Under the pieces are notes generated by a model. The model did not search any database and was not told where the DNA came from. It saw only the letters and a program-made list of their open reading frames with translations. A stretch of DNA of 64,000 bases from Topomyia yanbarensis (taxonomy: Eukaryota > Arthropoda > Insecta > Diptera > Culicidae), in NCBI RefSeq assembly GCF_030247195.1, contig NC_080671.1, positions 185,979,725 to 186,043,724 on the forward strand. The letters run 5' to 3'. A program made the position numbers and the translations under genes. This document shows positions 24,546 through 36,265 of the stretch, piece by piece. Within the stretch, counting starts at the first letter, position 1; each line of letters starts with the position of its first letter.

Positions 24546-24990
24546 CACATCACCGAAGTGGATCGCATCCTAAATACTACCGTTCATTCCTTCACTGGGT
24601 TTAGTCCTCATTTCATTATAAACGAGTGTGAAATGGCATCTGCCGATGCCTTCAGCAGGATTTCCGGTGAGGGTGATCTAGAAACAAGACACCTACATAT
24701 AGACAAAATCCGGAAGATTGTGGTCAAAAATTTGACAAAGGCAAGCGAGGGTATTCGACACCGATACAGCTTGAGGCATCGGAAGTTTACCAAACCTTCT
24801 GAGGACGGTCAAATAGCTTACAGTCGAAATATGAAGTTGTTGAATGCACTCGAGTCTTATAATGTCAAAATTGGACTACAATACTTACCAACAAAAATTA
24901 TCACCAAAAACCACTCCTACAAGCTGGAGGATTTAGCAGGTAAAAACCTCGGTGTGACCAGCAAATCTCCTCAAACCAGCATAAAAAAAT
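24546..24990 (+). pseudogene. Ty3/gypsy integrase C-terminal fragment
   Basis: The frame open from 24558 encodes the end of a gypsy-type integrase. NTTVHSFTGFSPHFIINECE corresponds to the conserved HxSTGxSPxxLxxG region that closes the catalytic core. A basic segment (RKIVVKNLTKASEGIRHRYS) follows, and then the C-terminal GPY/F-like domain with KIGLQYLPTKIITKNHSYKL and EDLAGKNLGV. Integrase of this family would insert the element's cDNA. The catalytic DD35E residues lie upstream and are absent, so it is a truncated pol remnant. The open frame continues to 25196 without recognisable homology. Confidence 0.75.
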
Positions 24991-26520
24991 TCCGCGCCGG
25001 TAGACTGACGGTATGCTTTTATATGGATTACTCACTTGTGAGTTTTCCAAAATCTGCCATCGGTTCCCGACGACAACACCACGGACTTCGGTCCGATCAC
25101 TTAACCTGGACCAGTGTCCGGGAAGAAAAAATTACGAAAAAACAGATCGCAAGCGCCGATTTCGCGACTTGTTTTGTTTTTATTTACATTTTTTGATGAT
25201 TCATTTATCATGTCGATGGATCATCAAATTTGACATTTTCCCCGATGTTCGCACCAAGGTTCTGCACCATGCAGGTGTAACCCGATTCGAATCAGGGTAG
25301 TCTTCGTGTTAAGGGGAGATGGGCTAAAAAGCACCATGCGTTTTCGATCTCGAATCGAATGATAGAATTTTTTTCGCATAATTTTGGGTTTTTGATTAAA
25401 CCTGGGATGGTTCGTTTGATTCCGAAGAGAATCATTTTGATATTTTTTAAATTATGCAAAAAAACATTATTTGGTCTCTCTCAAACGTTTCTTTCATAAT
25501 GTACGAAGCGTTGGAGGCGAAAAGGGACGAATATACAAACGTTTTGTTCGGAATGTCTACGAGTGGGAGAAACGATGACGTGTTAAGCGGTATTGTATGT
25601 GTGAATGTACGAGTACAGAATCTTATTGAATGAAGGAATGTATGTGTGAATGATCAGATGAAGTTGTTTTGTGGTTAATTCGAAGTGGATTGAAACCTCA
25701 GCACAAGCGTATAGTACTGGTATCGTAATAACACGAAAGACATTTCTAGACAATCGACGATAAAACAGATCAATATAATGGCGACAACCGTTCCCCTACA
25801 AGTTTAAACTTTGAAAATTGTCAATGCCACTTGCAGAATTTTGGGAATAGCGAGTTGTTTCCGGTTTTGTTTTCAAGTTGGATTTAGAGTTCAATCCACA
25901 GCCGAATGATGACAACGACTGACAGCCTCTCGATTCGCGTATACTGTCAGTATTATCATATATTTATTTCATTTCGTTCATTATAATTGTATCGGTGTTA
26001 GATTGGAAAAACATTGTTGCCAATTTTTTGCACCCGGTGTGGGCGAGATTCTAACCCGTCAGAGGAACAATTTAGCACTGGGTGGGAATATACCTTTTTT
26101 TACTACACACTCCGTAGAGTGTATTTGTTTACGTAAATAATGCTCACCGCTGTTCGGTACCGTTTACATGTAGTTGTTAAATTTTGTTCATTTCGCGTTC
26201 GTGAACGGTTTTATTCGTGCAGATAGGTAAGATAATTTTTGTTTTATGTTTGTATATTAATAACATAGGGCTTTAGTAGGTCACCGCTCTCCTCTTGCTG
26301 TTAAATTGGTTGCTGGTTATCCTGCAAGGAAGATGACAGCTATGCACCGAGGCGGTTTGTCGTTTTGTTTTGATCGGGTGGAAGGCGGGGAAGTGATAGT
26401 TTGGAAAGTGACGGACCACTACATCAAACAGACGTCCAGATAAGTGTTCTCTTTTTTCGGGAATGTTTCCTGCCACGATAGCCAGTGTAGCGAAGTGCGC
26501 GAATGCGACGGTAAAATTGC
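24991..26520. other. Downstream of the gypsy remnant; possible LTR and leader
   Basis: A polypurine-like AAGGGGAGA (25311-25319) and, 460 bp further, TGGCGACAACCG (25779-25790), similar to a Ty3/gypsy primer-binding site, could bracket an LTR. A second leader-like phrase, GCACCCGGTGTGGGCGAGA, lies near 26030. I could not find paired LTRs, so this stays a suggestion. GGGGAGATGGGCTAAAAAGC (25313) also resembles the termini of the TA-flanked elements. Confidence 0.25.
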
Positions 26521-26536
26521 CCGCATGTGGTACGGT

Positions 26537-26860
26537 ATCGGTTCGCCAATAGGGGTAAGCTCAGTGTAAAGGAGTGCTTTCGCTTCCCCGGCTAAACAAA
26601 AAGGAAGCACGACATTGGCCGTTCTCGCTATAGAGGATAAGTCGAATGAGACAAGCTCTCCTCTATAGCTAATTGGCAAGGAGAACGAAGCAAGGCGGAC
26701 AAAGGTTCACCCTGGAAAGTGCACTGCGGTGACTTCCGGTATCGTTTACGGCGAGTAGACGTTCCGGAGTTTTATCACCACCGTCGCTAGGGAGATTCCA
26801 ATAAAGGAGCCAAGCTCACCTCCCTAGCTAAAAGACAAGGACCGCTGCCGGAGCAGCCAA
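26537..26860 (+). repeat. Three related hairpin units in a G/C-rich island
   Basis: Unit 2 pairs GCTATAGAGGA (26628-26638) with TCCTCTATAGC (26659-26669). Unit 3 pairs GCTAGGGAG (26786-26794) with CTCCCTAGC (26820-26828). Unit 1 is looser (AGGGG 26551 with CCCC 26586). Each loop contains an AAGCTC or GCTTTC phrase, and each right arm is followed by GCTAA and then CAAGGA or a variant. Unit spacing is about 80 and 158 bp, as if one unit in the middle had been lost. No open frame spans the block. Confidence 0.5.
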
Positions 26861-29800
26861 CGGAACCCGGACGAGTATGCGGTCGGCGTTGTTCCGGCCT
26901 GCCGGAAGGAGACCGCTCGCCCTCCCTTCACCAGCAGCATTAGGATCCTGCATCAGTAGCAGTGGAGAGTAGGAGTGAAAATACACGGTAAAATTTATTT
27001 GTGTTCCATTAGTTTGTTGTGTTACGAAAATCCGAAATTCCGGTAGAAGTACCTAGGCCGCCCTGAAATAAAGGGTTCGTCGGGCAATCAAAAAACCCGA
27101 GTAGTGGGCAAATCACTACTTACAAATGATAAACAAAGTTCTTTCAATTCTCTTTGAAACGAAACTAGTTATACTCAAATCGGATTAAAATTGAAAGAAT
27201 GGTATAAATATATAATTTAAGCATATACCCGATCAGAAACTCATAACAAAAATCTATCAAATTTATATCTCCCGTTGATACTTGTTACAATTTGTTGTTA
27301 TTTTAAGTACTAACGAGATTTCAGTAATTACCAAACTTGTTACAAAAATTGTATTCTGACATAATATTGTTATTTCATTCTGATCGGGTATGCTACGATT
27401 GGCTGTGCTTGGCTAAATTTCATGTTCAAATTCTGTTATCAGAATCGTAATCAGCGACCTCAAAAACCACATAATCTATTTTTATGCTAGTTGAGAAGTT
27501 ATCCCTGTTCTTATTTTCCTTTAGTTTGGGATATGCTAAATTAAGTTTTAAGAATTTGTTTACTTTTAATACATTTTTTGTGAAACTAGTTGGCAATTAT
27601 TACAAATTATTTTAAGCCAAAATTCGCAACATTTTTTTATTGTTCAATATTCCAACGTGTTAAAATGGATGAAACTTTTTGTACATTGATGAAACACTGA
27701 AACAAAACAATTTTAGCAGTTTTAAAGGTTTTGAGAATCTTTTATTTTGGTTACTCGAATTTTACTGCACATTGAAATATTTTTTTATAATACTAACTAA
27801 CATCTATTTAACCATGAGTATTTTTCCAGAATTGGTTTAAACAAACATTTGAATGAAAAACGCTGACATCAATAACATAATGTGGGTGAACATGCAGGTT
27901 ATCAAAGTCACCCCGGAACACGAAAACAGACTTCAACTTGAAATAATTTTTCAAACAATAGCTGTAAGCGGACAATTTGTTCTCCATACATCAGTACATG
28001 GTTTAAAAATATTAAACTTGAAAAAAATGTGTTGCGTCTAAAAATATGTAATGATTACTTCGAAAAGTGATGAATGTCACCCCGGTTTACGGTACCAACA
28101 TAATAATAAACTCCATTTTTGCATATTCTGATAATTTTTTTCGAAAAAATACCTACGAAAAATGCTGCAAAAAATCTATTATTTCAATGTTTGAGATACT
28201 TGCAAAAAATTTTTAGATCTTAGGACTTTTAGTTTAGACACAGACACGAATTTATTCTAAAAAGTGAGATTTTCAATTTTTAATTGTTCATAACTAATAA
28301 GTAATTGACAAATTTACATAATATTTTGTTTTAGTTGTACTCCTTACATTTTTAAGAGTTGGTTAAAAGAAAGAACTCGTGTTTATATATCAACGCTAAC
28401 TAGAAATATAATAAAAACGTAGGTGGAACGTATACGCTGTCGTTGCGAAAGGTTAAAATGCCATTAAAAATCCAATTCTCGTTCAATAGTCACAAAATTT
28501 GGAGAAGATGTTACTCAATTCATAAGAAATCTAAAAACATTGAAAATATCAATATTTTAAACATAACTTTTTTAAGTTTTATCCGATATCCAGTCCGATG
28601 TCCGGTGCGTCCGCGTTTCACCGCGGTGAAATAGTTCTGGGGTGAATTGTTTAAAATTTCTCCAACAGTACCAAAGTGCTTTGCATTTTTAAACCTGAGA
28701 TTTCCTTGTGTATACAGGACAAGCCAAATGCCTTTGAGTTTCTAATGAAACAATCAGCTACTCAGTTCATCAAATTGTCGTTGAGATGTACATAGTAGAA
28801 AAAAAAAACAATTTTCGCAGTTTAGAAAGGTAAACATATTTTTGTTTGAAATGATGTCAGTATAAATATGCTACTATAGGGTTGGTATGTGATCCCAAAT
28901 CACGGTCCGTGTGCAGTTCACAAACAATACAATCATGAATGATTCTAGAATTTGTTCGTTTTACCCGCACTTTCCCTAGCACTTACTCTTGCGTTCATTT
29001 CATCGAGTAAAGTGGAACTGTGAAATGACTCCTTGCGGTCACGTTAACGGCTATTTCGAATACATAATTCGCCGTATAATCTTTCCCCAGCGAAACCGGC
29101 TGGCTATGTATGCGGTTAGTCCAACCAAGTTGCAGCGAACGAGGTAAAATTAATTTGTTTCCTGTGTTTGGCAGTGCTTGCTAGCTGAGATCTGGATGAT
29201 TGAGGCCTCACTAGGCATTAGCATGTCTGACTGGTGGGAAATATCCGACTCTCATAGGATAGCTCTGTACTTAGCGTGGACAGTTCTTCGCCTTAAATGA
29301 CGGGTTTGCTTTGTCCCGCACTCAATTAACTCGTGGGCCCAATTTGGTGCTCATTTTTAGTGTGGCAATGAAGCTAACGGGGTTTCATTCCTGTGCAATC
29401 GACACTTCGTTCCGCCTGATAGCCGTTTAGGGAGCTTTTGACAAGCACAATGAAAAGCTGGCAATTAAAGTGGATAAGTGTCCAACAGTGTTCGATACAT
29501 CAACTTGGCCCATTTGGAAGAACGGTCATTTAGGGACCGGAATTGAAGTGATAGTGTTAGTACGCCATTATGTGCTGTTTCGTGGTTGCTTGGCCAAGAA
29601 GTGTAAGAGAGTGCCATTTTGCTGTCGTGATCGATTCTAATCGATATGGCGGTTCTTTGTGCGTTTTCCTTCTCTATTCGGTGGCATTTTCGTAGCCTAT
29701 AAAAATTGGTGTGAAATAAGTGATGGGTCATCAGTTGTCCATCGTGGACGGAAAACACGTACTGATTGAAAGTGGCAAGTCTTTGAAAAGTGCAGATGGA

Positions 29801-30905
29801 ATAAAAAAATAAATGACTGAGCAGTAACTTTAGCTGATCTCATAGGCGTAATAGCTCCGCACAAAATTGAGTGAAGCTCGTCTAATCGTTTTATGAGTTA
29901 TCGCGTATACCAGCTAAAAAAGTAATGATTACGAAGCAAGCGCGATTACAGTTTATATTCTCAAAAGGCACATGATATAAGCTTATTTTGTCGCATCGAA
30001 CAAAAAAGTTGTAAATTCATATTGATGCATATTTTTAAATCAATGAGCAAATTGAAGGCGCTCCTTTTTAAGAAAAGTTCCCCTTTGTCACAATGTCAAT
30101 TTGCTCGATGCGTTTTAGATGTACTGGTTGATGAGTGCAGTTACATATAAAATCTTCCAATAATTCGTTCTGGCCATTTCGGACTCCTGTAGGGGGGTGA
30201 TTGGTGCTGTTGAATTGTGGTGATCATAAAATAAAAACATTTTGAATTCAAGCTACAGGCAATGAACTGATCCAACCGGTACAACAGAGTCCTGAATAAT
30301 TTGCAAACCTGCTATTCTTTGTGTATGAGCCAACGATCGTAGATATGATATAGAGCGTTGCTAACAAACGCTGCAGCAGGTATCGCATGCCAGTGGAATA
30401 GTACGGACCAATCATAGCGGAGATAATTTTACTCTCACAAAATACATTATTTTTATTATTTATGGTAATCGCACATTTTACGGAATCAATACACTATACG
30501 TGCACATATTTCCGATCAGATAGTGCCAAAAATATAGTGATTTCGTTCAGTACAATGGAAGTTATTTGCATTTCAATGTTCGGAAAATACCTCAATAGAA
30601 ATCTTTGAAACAGAACCCCCGTATTGAAACGTTAGAAGCATTCTACTTCAAAGCAATGGGATAGCTGCAGAAGGATACGTGCCATGGTAATAAAAATAGA
30701 AAACCGTCATGGAGATCGTTGATTTTAGTTTTAGTATTTTGTGTGTGTTCCAACTGTAAATATGCGTAAATTATTTCAAGAAACGTGATCTCTTTAAAAC
30801 CTGCATGTTTATACGAAAACTACTAGCACATCATTCTCGTGTGATTGAATTTTGCGGAGAACGGCAATCGTATTATTTTTAGATGGCAAATTTAGAGTGA
30901 TTAGC
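26861..30905. other. Long stretch without a recognisable gene
   Basis: The phrase GTCACCCCGG occurs at 27907 and, as TGTCACCCCGG, at 28076, perhaps marking a small repeat. The region 28.9-29.8 kb is less AT-rich than its surroundings and could be single-copy or regulatory, but no open frame, splice-bounded segment or transposon motif supports a call. Confidence 0.4.
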
Positions 30906-30914
30906 CTATTCTGG

Positions 30915-30990
30915 CCTGGTCTGGCGGTTCAGTAGGTAAGCCGCGGTCACATAAGCCACTCGCCGTGTGTTTGAATCCCAGCCAGTAAAG
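30915..30990 (+). mobile_element. tRNA-derived SINE head, possible
   Basis: An A-box-like TTCAGTAGGTAAG (30928-30940) and a B-box-like GTTTGAATCCC (30969-30979) are 40 bp apart in the correct order. The region does not fold as a proper tRNA, and no defined body or tail follows. It differs from the Feilai-like copy at 22.9 kb. Confidence 0.4.
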
Positions 30991-31329
30991 GATTGTGATC
31001 AGTAATTTTGTAGTACTAGCACTATTATACATCTGTCCATTAAGAATCAGCTGCGAATTCTGTCGAAACAAAGTCTTGTTGCGCAACGGAATGGAGTGCT
31101 TTGCTTTTTGGTCTGTTTTGGTTGTCACAATATGTCGTGCATTATTCGGTCTAGGCGAACATACTCTTGATCGAATAGCAAAGAGTTTTTAGTGATATTG
31201 CTGATTAATATTTGTACATCTACATCTAGAATCCAAATAGCTATGGTTTTATTCAAAAGGCGGATATTCTGGAATTGCTTCCGTACTGGACACCAAGCCA
31301 GGAACTGTACCTCCAAGTTTTCCTGCCCT

Positions 31330-31741
31330 AACAGCCACAGAAACGCAACTCCCTGCTACACGAGCTAGCACCGCTGAATATTCAATCCACTCCTGTTATC
31401 ACAGCAAGTCAGCCGATTCCCTCGACGTCTGCCATCGCTGACGGTTCGGTGAAACAGAACAGACAAGTGAGTCTGTCGGTGCACTGAGCACAGCGCAGTT
31501 GTACAGCAAACTGTTTCCTTCCTTGCTGTGGATTAGAATGCCAAGGAGAATACCGTACATGCACTAGTAGATTTGGGATCTATGTATATCCATTATATCC
31601 AACAAGCTTGCATCCTCAGTTGCAGCAAGGTGGATATCGCAGTAACTCATATCGGGGGTCGTCAAGTGTTGAGATAACGTAGTACTCACAAGTTTCCTAT
31701 CTCATGGCTCCACGTGAGTCCATTGATGACATTTAATCGTT
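31330..31741 (+). pseudogene. BEL/Pao pol, part 1: end of gag and start of protease
   Basis: In the frame through 31537 the sequence reads AVD, a stop, then NAKENTVHALVDLGSM. This fits the BEL/Pao aspartic protease start, in which a short beta strand precedes the active-site triad; the expected DSG reads DLG here. Similarity fades by about 31660. The piece is separated from parts 2 and 3 by two later insertions. All three lie on the plus strand in the order expected for pol. Confidence 0.55.
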
Positions 31742-32938
31742 AGACCGGCGTCAGATGGGTGCAATCAGCCTTCCAAAATTTTAGTAGCTGCAGAAGCGGA
31801 ATGAGAGGGTGCCAACGGGCAGGTCTCAAAACACGTGCCGAAAAATTTATGCCCCAAACCAAGGTGCGGAGCGATCCATGCCGGAGGGTTGAATGTCGTA
31901 GGTGAGGGGAGGAGGCTCTAGCCCAACGTCTAGGGCTGGGATTCGAGGTGGTGAAAAATACCAAGCCACTCACGGAGCCTGTAGGCTCCAGGGCGCACCG
32001 CACAGCATTTTTGCCCTTAACCTGTCAGGCGGGCTCTGACAGGGCTATTTCCTTAGCTATTCATGGAAAGTCAAAAAGGAAAACACTAAGAACACTGTAA
32101 ACATGAATTTGGTGGAGATTGTGGCAATGGAGGTGGAAGAGGAGAAGGTTTGCGCGGAAAGTAAACTTGGGGAGGATCTTGTGTGCTGCACTTCGTCCAT
32201 TCTCAACTCTCCAGCTAGACGAGGATCGGATAGTGGCCAGGAAGAACACAGACAAGTCCAGCGGGGCAACCGGTGGGTCGGAGGGGTCTAGCCTAGTCTA
32301 GTCTAGGCTACACATACACAGACAATACATGTAGGGATTCTGGAAAATTGCAGACGTTCGCCTACAAAGTTTCTTGTCAATAACCATTTTAGGCATACCT
32401 TCTTGTTCCATCGAATTAAACCTTCAGCTTGGGCAAGAAACCAACTACTAAACAACTGGCGTAACGTAGTAAGCGTTCGATAAACTAAGAAACTCATACA
32501 TCCAGATACAACGAGAGCCAAAAAACTAATGGATCTTAAACGAAAAGACATACGTATAATCACAGGACTATTTAACAGACATTGTCCTGCCAATTCTTAC
32601 CTGCAAAAATGGCAAAAGTCAAGATGACATTTATCAATTCAATTACTACGAGCCCGAGAGCTCGAAACATATTCTCTGCTATTGTGCAGTATTGTTTCTT
32701 CAAAGGAAGCGAAACTTCGGAAAGCATCTTATGACGCCTCGCGAAAGTGTGGTATACCTGTCCCAAACAGTTCCTCAGCTACATTCTAAATGTACTGGCC
32801 GGTGGACAAACATACAATTCGCTTCCAACTACATTGGATTCGGGCAATTTGGATTTCGGGCATGTAGAGGAAATAGGGGTAGCCACAACAGATAACCTGC
32901 ATAGTGGTCGCAGTGGCATAGTTACCCCTAACAAAAAA
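31742..32938 (+). mobile_element. Internally deleted LINE with RNase H (I/R1-like) inserted in BEL/Pao
   Basis: The 5' part (31742-32100) is G/C-richer leader-type DNA with CTGTCAGGCGGGCTCTGACA (32020). It is followed by an ATG at 32103 starting an acidic 62-residue open segment, likely the ORF1 amino end. At about 32290-32340 it jumps to the C-terminus of ORF2: KKLMDLKRKDIRIITGLF (about 32520), then EPESSKHILC and FLQRKRNFGKHLMTP (32650-32735), the tail that follows RNase H in I/R1/LOA-type LINEs. The 3' end reads GGGTAGCCACAACAGATAAC and closes in CCCCTAACAAAAAAC (about 32935). Endonuclease and RT are missing, so it is a deletion derivative. BEL/Pao homology resumes immediately after it. 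Confidence 0.65.
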
Positions 32939-32954
32939 CTAGTATCGGTGAATC

Positions 32955-33250
32955 CATCATACAGATCAAGTTCCTGATCCGCAAGAGACTCACAGTCAAC
33001 CTTCCGACAGCTCCGGCCGACATATCTGCTTGGTATCTTCCTAAGCTGTCGCTGGCAGACTTTGGATTTCACACCCCATTCAATATTGGCATCTTTGTCG
33101 ACAGGGAAACGTACCACGAGCTGCATCCTGGTTGCCAACTTTCTCTGGGAGAGGGACCGATCTGAATAGAAATGATGTTTGGAATGACTGTTGCCGTGAA
33201 TATATCCATTGATCATTCCACCATACCCAGTGCAGAATTTCAAGGAGCTA
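32955..33250 (+). pseudogene. BEL/Pao pol, part 2: protease to RT linker
   Basis: From 32968 the frame reads KFLIRKRLTVNLPTAPADIS, then WYLPKLSLADFGFHTPFNIG. This is the typical BEL/Pao segment between protease and reverse transcriptase (NLP...W.LP...LAD..F...), ending with LSLGEGP and a stop near 33165. Weak similarity continues to about 33200. It directly follows the LINE insertion and directly precedes the 959-bp TA-flanked element. Confidence 0.7.
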
Positions 33251-33286
33251 GTTCTGTTTACTACAATAAAGAAAAACAGTGTGAAG

Positions 33287-34249
33287 TAGGGGAGACCGGG
33301 GCTAGTTGGCGGTGTTTTCAGTTTTCATTTTTTACCGCTTTGATTTTGGTAGATCTTGCAAAATAGAACACGTTGCATGAAAGGGCAGACTGTTGGCAAC
33401 ATCTCTGAATTTTATGAAAATGTATGAAACGTTGTCTTTATTTCTAGAGAAAAAAATATGTGACGCGGAAAAGCCGCCAACTTACCCCAGCCCCGGGGTA
33501 AGTTGACGATATATGTAGGGTAAGATGGCGGAATGCCAAAAAATAATCAATCAAATGGAAATTCGATTACATCAGTGGTCCTTATGAAATGTGCCGATTG
33601 TCTTTTCAATAAAACTGTATATTATTCGACACTTTTCATTATATTTCAGTCTCAATACCCTGTCATTTTCACTTCCATGCGTACTCCATATTCAAAAGCA
33701 AATTTTCAAAATTCTTCAGGCAATTGGTCGAAATAATTGTCCCTTGCATTGACGAGAGACACAAGAAAAAGTTTCTCTTACTTTGGAGTGAATTCGAGAA
33801 ATGAAAATATTTGACGACTATTTTTGCACTGTAAATAGTACCGCCAACTTGCCCCGTGTGCGTCACCGCCAACTTACCCCAACCGCACTTTTTATAAAAA
33901 ATGATTTAAAAAATTACTTTTGTGTATGGATAGGTGTAATATCTATACGGATACTGAAAGCTCTTTTCACGCATTATCGAAAAATATAATCATTCGGGGA
34001 ATATATTGAAAACCACCTTAAATAACACAAAATGTTTAAAATTAAGAAAATTTACAAAGTATGCTCAAAAACACAATATCACCCACACCTTCTACAAAAC
34101 AAACTGTTTAACAACAAAAACACATTGGATAATGCGTTTCACATTACTTGAGGTTCACAACTAGATAGAGCGCTTTATGTCTAATAGAAACGGAGAAAAG
34201 GGGATTCCGCCAACTTACCCCAACCGCCAACTAGCCCCGGGCTCCCCTA
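33287..34249. mobile_element. 959-bp TA-flanked non-autonomous element, GGGGCTAGTTGGCGG family
   Basis: The terminal inverted repeats at 33289-33312 and 34224-34247 match at 23 of 24 positions (GGGGAGACCGGGGCTAGT on the left) and are flanked by TA on both sides. Inside, the word CCGCCAACTTACCCC or its complement recurs near 33475, 33510, 33845, 33870 and 34208, mostly toward the ends. No open frame resembles a transposase, so it would depend on an enzyme supplied elsewhere. A shorter relative is at 7533-7914. The TA duplication suggests the Tc1/mariner superfamily, but the ends are unlike its usual CAGT or TTAGGT types, so the superfamily is inferred only. Confidence 0.75.
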
Positions 34250-35295
34250 CTTTACGCTACTACCACAACTCACGATTCGTTTGGTCGTTATTCCGTTCGT
34301 TTGGCACTCACCCGCGATTCGCTAGTCAATTTCGGCGAATCCTCCGGAACAATCGCCGAACGTTGTTTTTTGAACCTTCTAAACAACTAAAGCGCGATCC
34401 AGACACCGAGCAAGCAAACTGTAAATTCATGGACGAATACGTACAAATGGCGCACATGAAAAAGCACGTTGATCCAGTAGACGACTTCAACCCGCACTGC
34501 TACATCCCGCACCATTCTGTGTTCACGGAATCCAGCACAACAACGAAAATCCGAGCTATTTTCGACGCGTCGCTTCCCTAAAGAAGTGGGCATCCAAATG
34601 ATTCGAAGTCCTCGCTGAAATTCTACAAGGAGATCTTGTTCTGCTGCTACTACCTGATTTCCAGGACGAACAATCCGTATTCGCCGTAGGATTCGTAAGG
34701 CAGCCGACGACCGATACGATGCGCTGCAAGGTACAGTTTCCGTTATCCGCACGTGTTTTGACCAAACGGAAGGTCATGTCCTACATCGCGTAGATCTTTG
34801 ACCCACTAGGAGTGGTTGGCCTGATAATCATCATAGCGAAGCTGTTTAGCAGCTTCTGTGAACATAGAAAACCAACGCAGCAGATTCTCGTGAGTTGGAT
34901 AGCCCTCTACCTCCGCATCTTCAAAGCGAATGGAAGGAATTCCACAGTACGCTAGATGCAATCTCCACAACCCATATTCCCGTGTCGCAGGTCAACACTG
35001 AAACCATACAACGTAATATCTCGGTGCATGCTGCTACGTCCAGCCAGAATCCGCTACATGGATTAGTGAACAGTTACCAACGTCGAAATCCAAGGTTTCT
35101 TTGCTAGCAACTTGTAAGTCGGTTACTCGCTGTGCCGCTGTGTTGTCGATAGTGATAAAGTCCCTTACGACATCGTGTGAAGTTTTCTTCTGACTCGACG
35201 ATAGTTTTCTACTGGCTGCAATTGTGTTCATCCCGTTGGAAAGCGTTCGTGGTAAACCGAATGTCCATCATCCAATCCTTTATGAAATCCTGAAC
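34250..35295 (+). pseudogene. BEL/Pao pol, part 3: reverse transcriptase and RNase H remnants
   Basis: The open frame to 34581 encodes the RT fingers (CYIPHHSVFTESSTTTKIRA, then IFDASLP and a stop). Decayed palm and thumb pieces follow in changing frames, including VGFVRQPTTDTMRCKVQFP (about 34690) and IFDPLGVVGLI (about 34793), a well-known BEL/Pao signature. An RNase H segment, TIVFYWLQLCSSRWKAFVVN, lies at about 35200-35260. A BEL/Pao pol would also carry integrase, of which I see nothing. Several stops and shifts exclude function. The normal YVDD-type motif is not visible because the palm is partly deleted between about 34600 and 34680. Confidence 0.8.
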
Positions 35296-36265
35296 TTGGC
35301 GACATACTTTTTCAAAAGCACCAATCACCTAAGTCGATAATTTTTCTGGCAACGATTTCACATAGTTTGAATATGATTATTTAATATATATATCAGATAT
35401 TCTTCTTTTGTAGTTTATTGAAAATGGATAAATTGGTGGCAAAGCCGATCACATTTTTCCTAATGTATACTATCAAGCATTGTATTTGTATACACGCTCA
35501 AACAAAGCTTAAGCTGATAACAACTAGCGATCTGATAAAATTAAATCGCAACTTAATTCCATGGCTAATTTAGTTTGTACCCTTTACGAGCCAAACTGTT
35601 TTGACCCAATTTTCTATTTAGTGACAAATATAGCACAGTACGAGTGGTATGATAGTTTAGAAATCTGCTCACCTCGTTGGTTTCGCCGATGACGTTTAAC
35701 TTTGAGACGATGGTGGAGACATAAATCCGACTAAATGCTGTCTTTGAAGTATTGGTTATAAATATTTCAAAAGACAAAATACATGAGATCTGCATGATCA
35801 CAGGAAGACACTCTACGCAGAGAATATCGATTGATAGTGACGATATCGAGATGGTTTAAAAATCCTGAACCCGCTAGTTTCATTCCATTTGTTTTCCCTG
35901 ACGAGCCTCGTGCGAACGGGAGAGTGAGGACACTTGACCCCTGGGGATTTTTGATTCCCTGGCCCTTCATAATCTATCCACAAAAAATTATCATAATATA
36001 AAAAGAAAATGGAATATTTGGTCGTTTAAGATGTTCAAAAACAATACTAATATATTATATTTGTTGTGGAAAAGTTGAAAGTTATTTTAGAATTAAATTT
36101 TGTTCACATACAATAGGTAGCGTTTATCCCCGTAACACTGGGTATTCTTGATCCCTATGATTAGCTCTCCCAAACAATTTTGAAATCTATAGAAATAGAA
36201 AACCATCATCTTCAGAAAGTACCAGGCACTATTTATTCACCTGCAATGTTTTTTTGTGTGAATAA
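35296..36265. other. No gene seen
   Basis: AT-rich. I looked for BEL/Pao integrase and a downstream LTR and found neither. Confidence 0.45.

Noticed and set aside
25311..25790. Gypsy 3' LTR bracketed by a polypurine tract and a primer-binding-site-like sequence
   Set aside because: A primer-binding site should follow the 5' LTR, not the 3' LTR, and no paired LTR is visible.
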